The notes beneath the pieces are model-generated. The model made no database searches. It was given only the letters and a program-made list of their open reading frames with translations, and was not told where the DNA came from. 48,521 bases of DNA from a virus. Position numbers and translations under genes: made by a program. This document shows positions 37,119-44,506 of the stretch, piece by piece. How positions within the stretch are numbered: position 1 is the first letter of the stretch; every line of letters begins with the position of its first letter. The stretch covers positions 1 through 48,521 of the IMG/VR virus record IMGVR_UViG_3300042691_040002; one strand, 5' to 3'.

Positions 37119-38324
37119 TTAGCTTTCGGCAGGGATTGACAGAAAGATCTTGTCGTTATGAACACGATCTACTGAAACCATCACGGTTTCACCTACCGAA
37201 TAGATTTTCTTTTTTAATTTGATTTCCTTTTGCGAAATTAGGCCAACCATGTCTTTTTGAATTTTTACCAATGTCCCAAAAGGCTGAATTGAAATTACTT
37301 GTCCGTCGCGAATTGTTCCTAAAAACTTATCTTTAAAATCTTCAATTTCTTGACGACGAATTGACGGATCCTCGTCAGTTAAAATGATTTTCTTATCCGG
37401 CGTAATTTCCTTAATCCAAAAATCGACTTGCATGCCAGCGCGGTATTCTCCAGCAGCAACACCGTCTTTCATAGCAGGTGTCATTTTACTGCTGTGTATT
37501 AACCCTGTAAAGATTTCTTCAAATTCTACAAATATACCGTACTTAGCCATTCCAGTAATAACACCAGTGTATTTCTTATCAAGATCCAATTCGTCAAGCA
37601 TCCTAGGCATAATAGTGTTAACATACTTCTTAAACGAGAAAACAAAGGTTTCGCTCTCTTTTAAATAGTCTTCAACCATTACTTTAATTTCCTTGCCTAT
37701 CATTGAATCAAAGTCTCTAACAATGTTTGTTGCAGCAAGAGAGCCAGGTAAGAAACCGTTAATTCCCATAACGTTAATGATGAATCCGCCACCGTTCTTT
37801 TCCATGATTTTTCCATAGTACGCAGCAGTACATCCTTTAATCTGCTCAAAGAACTCTGAACGCATTTTCAATTCATGACCTTTTGAGATTGACCCTTTAA
37901 GATATGGCTTAACACTCTCAATGACAATATGGTATCCTTGCTCCAAGAACACGCTTTTACCGTCCTCGGTTTTTAACCATTCGACCAATTGCACTGGAGT
38001 CAGATTAAGCATATTGCAGAAATGCTTTTCATTTTTTGGATCTATGACTGCATCAACAAACCCATTTAAAGACACGTGGATGTCTTTTTCAGTGATGTAA
38101 GTTATATCTATAATCTTACGGTAGTCGCCTACACGTGGTTCTTTAGACTCAATTGTGGCTATTTTAGAAAGCTTTTCAAAATAATCAAGTGCATAAGCCT
38201 CATGATTACATACTGCTACGTTATACTTTTCCAAGATAGCTTTGTTAGGGCTCTTACGGTGATAACTTTCTAAAGTGTTCCAGTTAATTTCGTTTGTGAT
38301 GGACGTTTTTTGAATTGTTTGCAT
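37119..38324 (-). CDS. Ribosomal protein S1-like RNA-binding protein
   Basis: Three S1 (OB-fold) repeats are clear: about 160-235 (AAYYGKIMEKNGGGFIINV...GFLPGS), 250-318 (YTGVITGMAKYGIFVEF...GLIHSS) and 332-398 (FLGTIRDGQVISIQPFGTLVKI ends at 354...VGLIS). Residues about 66-145 may be a degenerate fourth. Host S1 has 4-6 repeats in about 550 residues; this 401-residue form is shorter, with a divergent N-terminus (MQTIQKTSITNEINW). It could compete with or modify host S1 on the ribosome, or bind phage RNA. A GATATATAC motif lies 13 nt upstream, after a 66-nt gap, so it may begin its own transcript with the amidoligase downstream. Confidence 0.88.
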   Translation of the reverse strand: MQTIQKTSITNEINWNTLESYHRKSPNKAILEKYNVAVCNHEAYALDYFEKLSKIATIESKEPRVGDYRKIIDITYITEKDIHVSLNGFVDAVIDPKNEKHFCNMLNLTPVQLVEWLKTEDGKSVFLEQGYHIVIESVKPYLKGSISKGHELKMRSEFFEQIKGCTAAYYGKIMEKNGGGFIINVMGINGFLPGSLAATNIVRDFDSMIGKEIKVMVEDYLKESETFVFSFKKYVNTIMPRMLDELDLDKKYTGVITGMAKYGIFVEFEEIFTGLIHSSKMTPAMKDGVAAGEYRAGMQVDFWIKEITPDKKIILTDEDPSIRRQEIEDFKDKFLGTIRDGQVISIQPFGTLVKIQKDMVGLISQKEIKLKKKIYSVGETVMVSVDRVHNDKIFLSIPAES

Positions 38325-38390
38325 ATTTGAGATTTTGGTATATATCCGAGTTATTCTTCTTTTGCTTTAATTTATTAAGTGATAATGGAA
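38325..38390 (-). promoter_or_regulatory. 66-nt intergenic gap with candidate promoter GATATATAC at 38338-38346
   Basis: The minus strand carries GGATATATACC, ending 13 nt before the S1-like ATG at 38324. It is one of the longest gaps in the minus-strand block, and the AT-rich run upstream of the motif contains no clear terminator hairpin. The motif fits the pattern seen at 6006, 20387, 42368, 46707 and 46743. Confidence 0.5.
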
Positions 38391-38858
38391 TTATTTTATC
38401 CCACCCATTTTAATAGGATCTAAGGGATCAAATGTTAATTCGATAGGTACTGGATTAGGAACAGCAGAAACACCTGCGCCTATCGTTACTGTACCAATAG
38501 GAAGGGTAATGTAAATCGAAGCCTTTTTAAGATGGCTATCAATAATGTCAGCAATCAGAGGTGCTAATACAGTTGCCATGTTATTTGAAACATCTCTGGC
38601 AATATGATCTGACAGCGAATCAGCCCAATCTATTGCAACTTCGGTCCATAATCTTTTCTTATAAACTTCAACGTCGAGTCCTGCTTGTTGAGGGTTTGCT
38701 CGTATCCATGTATCAATTTCTTCTTGTACCTCATATAGACTTTTAGTTCCTGATATTGGTGCTAATAAATGTGTGTTAAGATCAGCTTTAAGTGTAGGTT
38801 CTAATTTCTTAAAAGCATCAGCTAGTTCTAATGCAAGCGTGGGTGTAATTAACGGCAT
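38391..38858 (-). CDS. Baseplate-region protein of unknown function (155 aa)
   Basis: The N-terminal two-thirds is helical and acidic (LTPT-like start, LADAFKKLEPTLKADLNTHL), the remainder has a beta-like Pro/Val/Gly stretch (ITLPIGTVTIGAGVSAVPNP) ending PLDPIKMGGIK. No named family is recognised. It follows the spike gene after a single base, suggesting co-translation and a role linked to the spike or hub, for example a tip or chaperone protein. This is contextual inference only. Confidence 0.6.
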   Translation of the reverse strand: MPLITPTLALELADAFKKLEPTLKADLNTHLLAPISGTKSLYEVQEEIDTWIRANPQQAGLDVEVYKKRLWTEVAIDWADSLSDHIARDVSNNMATVLAPLIADIIDSHLKKASIYITLPIGTVTIGAGVSAVPNPVPIELTFDPLDPIKMGGIK

Positions 38859-38859
38859 A

Positions 38860-39666
38860 TTATTTTACTTTTGTTACAGGTGTAGCACCACGACCACTCA
38901 GCTGTGCTACTGTCATTGGTACAACAGGTGGTGTAGTAGGTGCACCTAAGTTACCTAAGTGCGTGTGCGTATTAAAAAGTGTCAAGAAGGTGTCACCGAG
39001 AATAACGCGTTCTTGCGCCCCTTCACCTAATTCAATTGTTGATGTTTGGTCAAGAACTATTGTAGGTGAAGTTACTTTAACTTCTTTTTGTGACACTATG
39101 TTAATTTGTGATCCTATCAGTTCAATGATACTCTCGGTACCTTTGTGTTCAATGGTAATACTGCTGTCAGGATTAATTATGATTTGTGAATCTTTATGAA
39201 AGAGTGTAAGACCTTTACCCGGAGTGTAAAAGATTTTCATCTCTTCATCTACATCATAAGCTAAAACATGGCTATTAAGATAAGAATCGGTAATCTCAGC
39301 CTGAACGTCAGGATTAATTGTTTGAATTGAAAAGTATTCTGGCGAGTAAATGCTTCCTTCGTTAAACCTGACTTGTACGTATGTACCTACTTTAGGAATA
39401 CTGATATCAGCAAAGCCGCCGTCTGGCCCACCTGCAAACATCTTTCGTCCACCAGGATGTGCCCATGGAACTGCTTCCGGGTTAACCTCTTTCTTTTCAA
39501 TTGCACCGGTTGGAGTGCCTTTTGGATCAACTTTAGATTCTTCAGATTCATAAAGACCATAAACCATGATCTTACAACGGCCTTCTCTCTCAGGATCGTC
39601 ATTATCAAGTATCTTTCCTAAAAAGTATTTTCCCGCGAGTGAATCTTTGCTTAGACTTTTGCCCAT
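38860..39666 (-). CDS. Baseplate central spike protein, gp5/VgrG-like, without lysozyme domain
   Basis: Residues about 10-120 form a gp5/VgrG N-terminal OB-fold (YFLGKILDNDDPEREGRCKI ends at 33; IPKVGTYVQVRFNEGSIYSP at 90-109). Residues about 140-220 show alternating I/V/S/T strands with IELIGSQINIVSQKEVKVTS (20 residues), the usual triple-stranded beta-helix of the spike. The C-terminus has the tip-type NTHTHLG ... APTTPP motif (232-247). At 268 residues there is no room for the lysozyme domain found in T4 gp5. It would puncture the outer membrane; a separate peptidoglycan hydrolase is not visible here. It is flanked by the 897-residue protein (3-nt gap) and the gp27-like hub. Confidence 0.85.
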   Translation of the reverse strand: MGKSLSKDSLAGKYFLGKILDNDDPEREGRCKIMVYGLYESEESKVDPKGTPTGAIEKKEVNPEAVPWAHPGGRKMFAGGPDGGFADISIPKVGTYVQVRFNEGSIYSPEYFSIQTINPDVQAEITDSYLNSHVLAYDVDEEMKIFYTPGKGLTLFHKDSQIIINPDSSITIEHKGTESIIELIGSQINIVSQKEVKVTSPTIVLDQTSTIELGEGAQERVILGDTFLTLFNTHTHLGNLGAPTTPPVVPMTVAQLSGRGATPVTKVK

Positions 39667-39669
39667 TCG

Positions 39670-42363
39670 TTATTCATTACCTAAGTTTGCTGAATTTCCT
39701 TTTGGCGGCTCCGATAGATTGCCTTTTCCAATATTATTTGTCGGCTCTTCCAGATTAATTATAGGTCCTTCAAGTCCTGCATTACCTACATTGTTTCCTC
39801 CTTTAATTATAAGAGGTTCTTGTAGTTTTTGATTTCCTAGGTCATCAGAATTTTTTTCTAGGTTTGTTTCTGCTCCTGAAAGATTGGAACTACCGAGAAG
39901 TATTTTCTTGTCATTGCTTTCACCGGTATTAAAAATTTCTTTTCCAAGAACCGATGAATTTGATTGGATATTTGAATCAGGGCCGGATAGGTTTGTATTT
40001 CCTGGGTCTGTAAATTCTGCCGGTGGGCCATCCAGTGTTACTTCACCCATTTTTCCTGGTACTACCGGTGCACTTTCTAATTTTTGATTTCCTATTATTC
40101 TGCCGTCAAGCCCACTTGCGGCACCTGATAGATTAGCTGACTTAGGATCAATATTGGTATCCGGACTTGCTCCGTCCAGTGTTATATTACCTGGCGTACC
40201 TGGCTTGGTTTCGGCTGACTCTAACTCGACAGCGGTCAGTTGTGCACCTTGCGGTTTAGCACCGTCCAGTGTTACACTCTTATTACCTAACGTATTAGAC
40301 ACAGCAGCTCCGTCCAATGCTACACTTCCTGCACTTCCTGGCTTGATTGGCGGAGATACAAGTGATTGCTCACCTAGTCCTTCTCCTGCGTTAATTGGCG
40401 GTCCTTCTAAATTAACAAACGGTTTGCCACTTAAGCTTGTCGGAGGAGGCGCTGCAAGTTCCACTTTACCTTGTGATCCAGCATTTGGTTCAGCGCTAAT
40501 AAGATTGACTTTACCTGGCGTAGGATTGCCTGCAGCTACGCCATCCAAAGTAACACTTCCACCAACTGTTGTTGGTTTAGGTGGTTCAACGAGATCAACT
40601 GTTGTTGTAGATATTGGAGTAAGAGGTCCGCTATTCAGAATAGTTCTTCCTAGATCTCCGTCTAGTGGTGAAGGAGCACCTATTGGCACTGAACTTCCTG
40701 GATCTCCTTCTAGTGGTGAAGTAGCACCTAGCGGCGATGAACTTCCCGGATTTCCTTCTAGCGGTGAAGGAACACCTATTGGTGCAGAACTTCCCGGATT
40801 TCCCTCTAATGTAGTAGAAGGCCCGGATAGAATAACGCTTCCACCGCCGCCATCCAAAGATCCTCCACCTGATTGAAAAAGAATCTGGCCTAGTGTAGTT
40901 GACATTATAGACGGTGCAATAAATGTTACCGAGCCAGGATTTGTTGATGCGTTTATTGCTCCTTGTAAAGGTTCTATTCCAGGTGTGCCAACAAGAGATA
41001 TGTCAGGTGAAGTTAAATATGCGTTTCCTATTCCACCTACTAAGTTTTGTGATGCGTTAATGTTGTTAATGATATCACCAATGCTTGAAGACTCTAGATT
41101 GCTTCCTGCCACAATTTGAGAAATTTCAGCAACCGACTGTGCTATCTGTGTTACCAACTGCACATCGTTGCCGGATAACTTGAGTCTTCCCAGAATTGCT
41201 TGTTCTGGTGGTTGGTTTAATGTGAAGTTAGATATTATTCCTTGAGCCGCAGATATCGGATTGTTTAAAATATTGCCCAGCTCATTACTTAACTGAGCAG
41301 GACTTAAATTGTAAACATTGCCCAAAAATGCACTATTTACAACATTTTCTAATGAAGACATTACTTGTGCCGATGCCGCCGCAGTAAGATTTCCAGTAAA
41401 CGCACTAAGTGCGTTTGTATATCCTTGTAGAGATGATGAAGCTCGCGACGAAATATTTTCACCGGTGGCATCTTGAATTGTTGTATTTGGTGTAAAGTTT
41501 TTAAGGCCTGCTGTTTTTTCTCGAGTTGCAATACCAACGGTATCTTGAAGTAAAGCTCCTAATAAGCCATACGTGTTAGATTCTCGAATCCGACCAATTT
41601 TAATACCCATTTTTACTTTTGTTGGGTCAGCACTTGCGTATCTTGCTTGATTTTCCAAGTATGCTAGTGATTCTTCTAAAAAGTTAAATTCACAATAATC
41701 AAAAGTAAACTTGACAAAAGTTGCAGGATCGGCCTGCGCTCCGGTTGCATCGCGTAAAGTCCGTATCTCCGTAACAATAAGTTCCATTGAAAAGAACCTT
41801 TGGGTTTCCGGCAGCATGTACCGCATGTAAGCATTATCCCATACAGCTTTTCGATAGAGATCTATGAGGTATGTCATCCTCATATTAATGCTTTCATTAC
41901 ATTCAAATGTAATTATCTTTTCTTTACCACGAAAATTATTCTTTGGATCAATCTTCCATATCTCTTCAAGCCCAGTTACCTTTTCAAAAACCCAAGGAGT
42001 CTTGGTAGACAAGTAAAGCATTCCTTCGCGGAATTCCTGCATCATATTTGCCCGGTAGTATTCGCCTCTTCTTTGCAAGAAGTTAATTGCTGAATCCGGG
42101 TGAAAAGAAGCGGATGGCGCTACTCCTCCACCTACATTATTAATTTGTTGAACTGCATTTTCCGGACCTAAAAAAAGACCTTGCGGAAGATAGTCAAGAT
42201 CATTGTTTGACTTATCATACACCGTGTCGTTAAGAAATCTGAAGTAAAACCCTGTATATGTAGGATCTTCAAACAGCCACCGATTTGATTCAGTGCTTCT
42301 TATTCCAGATGTCCAGTTTCCACGAAGGAAATTTTTGGTTATAGTATCTCTAGATTTAAACAT
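39670..42363 (-). CDS. Baseplate protein with long degenerate repeat tail (897 aa)
   Basis: The N-terminal ~260 residues are a globular domain (e.g. MTYLIDLYRKAVWDNAYMRY at about 162-181, then FFSMELIVTEIRTLRD and FVKFTFDYCEFNF), plausibly a tail-tube-fold baseplate subunit, given its place between the hub and spike genes. Residues about 260-480 are Ala/Ser/Asn-rich helices. From about 480 to the C-terminus, units of about 15-20 residues repeat a V-x-L-(D/S/E)-G-(A/P) ... G pattern (SVTLDGA, NLSGP, NQKLESAP, EVTLDGPP). Within it, a 16-residue/48-nt unit (PLEGNPGSSAPIG type) occurs three to four times in near-identical tandem. No family is recognised for the repeats. Confidence 0.75.
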   Translation of the reverse strand: MFKSRDTITKNFLRGNWTSGIRSTESNRWLFEDPTYTGFYFRFLNDTVYDKSNNDLDYLPQGLFLGPENAVQQINNVGGGVAPSASFHPDSAINFLQRRGEYYRANMMQEFREGMLYLSTKTPWVFEKVTGLEEIWKIDPKNNFRGKEKIITFECNESINMRMTYLIDLYRKAVWDNAYMRYMLPETQRFFSMELIVTEIRTLRDATGAQADPATFVKFTFDYCEFNFLEESLAYLENQARYASADPTKVKMGIKIGRIRESNTYGLLGALLQDTVGIATREKTAGLKNFTPNTTIQDATGENISSRASSSLQGYTNALSAFTGNLTAAASAQVMSSLENVVNSAFLGNVYNLSPAQLSNELGNILNNPISAAQGIISNFTLNQPPEQAILGRLKLSGNDVQLVTQIAQSVAEISQIVAGSNLESSSIGDIINNINASQNLVGGIGNAYLTSPDISLVGTPGIEPLQGAINASTNPGSVTFIAPSIMSTTLGQILFQSGGGSLDGGGGSVILSGPSTTLEGNPGSSAPIGVPSPLEGNPGSSSPLGATSPLEGDPGSSVPIGAPSPLDGDLGRTILNSGPLTPISTTTVDLVEPPKPTTVGGSVTLDGVAAGNPTPGKVNLISAEPNAGSQGKVELAAPPPTSLSGKPFVNLEGPPINAGEGLGEQSLVSPPIKPGSAGSVALDGAAVSNTLGNKSVTLDGAKPQGAQLTAVELESAETKPGTPGNITLDGASPDTNIDPKSANLSGAASGLDGRIIGNQKLESAPVVPGKMGEVTLDGPPAEFTDPGNTNLSGPDSNIQSNSSVLGKEIFNTGESNDKKILLGSSNLSGAETNLEKNSDDLGNQKLQEPLIIKGGNNVGNAGLEGPIINLEEPTNNIGKGNLSEPPKGNSANLGNE
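40646..40812 (-). repeat. 48-nt tandem repeat inside the 897-residue gene
   Basis: Starts at 40646, 40694, 40742 and 40790 are exactly 48 nt apart; the last copy is partial. Each copy encodes a 16-residue unit (consensus LEGNPGSSxPIGxPSP). The period and high identity indicate recent duplication within coding sequence, in frame. Confidence 0.8.
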
Positions 42364-42367
42364 TTAT

Positions 42368-42376
42368 GTATATATC
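42368..42376 (-). promoter_or_regulatory. GATATATAC motif just before the 897-residue gene
   Basis: The minus strand reads TAGATATATACATAAATG: the nonamer ends 4 nt before the ATG at 42363 and begins on the last base of the hub stop codon. If it is a -10 element, the transcript would start at or next to the ATG, giving a leaderless message. Confidence 0.4.
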
Positions 42377-43884
42377 TAGCCAGTAGACGGAACTGGCCAC
42401 TCTCTGCGTGCAAGTCGGAAAATTTGATACAGATTGGGAGGTAATTCCTTAGGAGGATCCTCGTAATTTGTGGATTCAGGTGACATGTTATACATTATCT
42501 TCATTCCGCTTACCATGTAAAACCCACTATAGAATTGATCAGCAACTGCAGGAGTTTCATTTGTTGGAATAGTTGATTCATTAGGTGTAGCATCAGAAAC
42601 TCTTTTTAGCGTATCATCTTGTGTGATTAGTATGATAGGAAGTTTTTCTCCTCGGTAGACATTGGGATTCCAGCGTTCAACGTTCGCTTCTATATACATC
42701 TTATTTAGCTCTTCACGATTTCGTGTATTCCAGAGTTCTGAATAAAGGTACTTATCATGAACGTCTCGATACTGTACACCTAGCCAATACTTTTTATTTT
42801 GTGTTATCCAAGAATCATCTTCCGCAGTGCCATCTGCTTTCTTAGGGTATGCTCTTCCCTTTAATAGAATCTTTTTATCCGCGCTTCCTTCAGAGACAAT
42901 AGGATCAACAAAGATATCCCAGGTTTTCCCACTTTTTTGATCAAAGAATTGCGCAAAACTGCGATATCCGTATCTACGAGAAATTTCCGAACTGTTATTA
43001 ACGACCCGATAGCTCTTGATGTACATATTGGTACCACTGACACTTGCCATATCAGTTAACAGTTTTTTTGTTTGCTGTTGGGTACCTTCTTCAAAGTTAT
43101 CATCACTATTAAAGTCTTTCATTCCTGTAATGTCAAGAATTGCGGCATTTAGTTTTTCTTCACCTTCTACTTGTGCATTAACATTAATAAAGTTTAAATG
43201 ATAATAGACATCAATAAAGCAATCATAAAAACATTTTTCGTCTTTCCAAGCGTGGTCTGTAACATGCCGTATGAAATTAAAAAGATTGTCACCTGCGCAG
43301 ATCCAATTCTGCGTATCGGTAGTGCTAGTTTCATTTGTAGCAAAACCCATTTTTAGTTTCTGCGAAACTTGTTTAAGAACATCAAACGAAGTACCATTAA
43401 AAGACTCAATAATTTCGTCTCGGAGATTTTTAATGTAGAGCTCACCTTCAATTAGAATTGTCGATCCTCTTCCTTCAATACCTCCACCGCTATCATTGAC
43501 ATTTGTTATCACATAATCATTGCGTATAGGTTTGAAAGCATCATTCTTGGCACGAATAAAGATTGACACAATATCACCGTCTTTTGGCATACTGTGCGAC
43601 TTAAAGACAGCTGTATCAGCTAAAAGAACTTTAAATCTTACCGTAGGAATAAATCCAGTAGCGTCAAGAAGAAACTCTAAGATTTCCTTCGTCTTAAAAA
43701 CATATCCGTTAACAGTGATTAGCGGATAGCTTGTTCCTGTGTCTTTTTGATACTGTCTTCCTTGTACACCCTTTTGATCGCCAAGCTCATCGCTGGTTCC
43801 CGTGAAAACATCTTCCAGAATAACATCATCTAGCTTAATTTCCGGTTTGACAATAGAACGAATTACACTTGATTCCTGAGACAT
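42376..43884 (-). CDS. Baseplate hub protein, gp27-like
   Basis: The 502-residue protein has the usual order of gp27-type hubs: a beta-rich start, a helical stretch (FDVLKQVSQKLKMGFATNE, about residues 168-186), then WICAGDNLFNFIRHVTDHAW (about 193-212), and a C-terminal beta domain ending FRLARREWPVPSTG. The hub joins the tail tube to the spike. It is followed by the 897-residue and spike genes, consistent with central baseplate assembly. It is separated from the 206-residue gene by one base. Confidence 0.75.
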   Translation of the reverse strand: MSQESSVIRSIVKPEIKLDDVILEDVFTGTSDELGDQKGVQGRQYQKDTGTSYPLITVNGYVFKTKEILEFLLDATGFIPTVRFKVLLADTAVFKSHSMPKDGDIVSIFIRAKNDAFKPIRNDYVITNVNDSGGGIEGRGSTILIEGELYIKNLRDEIIESFNGTSFDVLKQVSQKLKMGFATNETSTTDTQNWICAGDNLFNFIRHVTDHAWKDEKCFYDCFIDVYYHLNFINVNAQVEGEEKLNAAILDITGMKDFNSDDNFEEGTQQQTKKLLTDMASVSGTNMYIKSYRVVNNSSEISRRYGYRSFAQFFDQKSGKTWDIFVDPIVSEGSADKKILLKGRAYPKKADGTAEDDSWITQNKKYWLGVQYRDVHDKYLYSELWNTRNREELNKMYIEANVERWNPNVYRGEKLPIILITQDDTLKRVSDATPNESTIPTNETPAVADQFYSGFYMVSGMKIMYNMSPESTNYEDPPKELPPNLYQIFRLARREWPVPSTG

Positions 43885-43885
43885 A

Positions 43886-44506
43886 CTATGAGTTGTTTAA
43901 TCGATTCTTAACAATACGCGCAATGAATTCACTTTTTGAAATAGGACCTTCATCAGCTTCGCTGCTTTTTGTTACGTTAGGACCCATGTAAATTTTCCCA
44001 TTACGAACTTGAATTTCAGTATCACCAAAGTCAGCGTAGTTAGGAGGGAGCGAATTATTAGCTGGTCCAGAAACAGGCTTTCTTGCCGTGTCCCTCTTGC
44101 TAAACGACTGTAATTGAGGATCAATTTTTGATTTCTTTTCCGGTGTTAAATATTGTTGGCGTACATCTTCCTTATTTTTTGCGCTGTTATTAACCGCACG
44201 AACATTTCGACCAAGACTATACAGGTCATACGTTACCAAGATATCGCCTTCATCAATGGAAAAAGGATTACTGATACCGTTAAACTTTAATATCTTTTCT
44301 GCAGGATCTATGTAGCCATACATCTCGTTTGATATTAGATCAACTCTCATAGACGTATCTCTGTCAACAAGAAAGTAGCCGATTCCTGTTGGCGGAAGCG
44401 ACGCAGATTGAACTACAATATCTTTTTCTAAAAAATTAACAATTTGATTTCCATATCCATCTTTATAGAATGGCTTTGTATCTTGTGTTATCGGAAAAGT
44501 TATCAT
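43886..44506 (-). CDS. Baseplate wedge protein, gp53/LysM-like (206 aa)
   Basis: Residues about 49-92 (DTSMRVDLISNEMYGYIDPA, 20 residues, then LKFNGISNPFSIDEGDIL) fit the R-x-DLIS..(M/L)YG......NGI.(D/N)P(F/Y)...GD pattern of gp53/LysM-like baseplate proteins that help dock wedges to the hub. The middle (about 105-150) is charged and disordered, and the C-terminus (IAYMGP-type beta then SKSEFIARIVKNRL helix) is short. The ATG overlaps the stop of the 727-residue gene by 1 nt (TAATG). The match is by pattern only, so the exact gp number is uncertain. Confidence 0.65.
   Translation of the reverse strand: MITFPITQDTKPFYKDGYGNQIVNFLEKDIVVQSASLPPTGIGYFLVDRDTSMRVDLISNEMYGYIDPAEKILKFNGISNPFSIDEGDILVTYDLYSLGRNVRAVNNSAKNKEDVRQQYLTPEKKSKIDPQLQSFSKRDTARKPVSGPANNSLPPNYADFGDTEIQVRNGKIYMGPNVTKSSEADEGPISKSEFIARIVKNRLNNS

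Noticed and set aside
40646-40812. Regular 48-nt repeats as a CRISPR array
   Set aside because: The units are contiguous with no unique spacers, are in frame and encode a repeated peptide.
40154-40876. 240-codon plus-strand frame opposite the repeat region
   Set aside because: It mirrors the Gly/Pro/Ser-rich repeats of the 897-residue minus-strand gene; low-complexity sequence keeps the opposite frame open. No leader or neighbour supports it.
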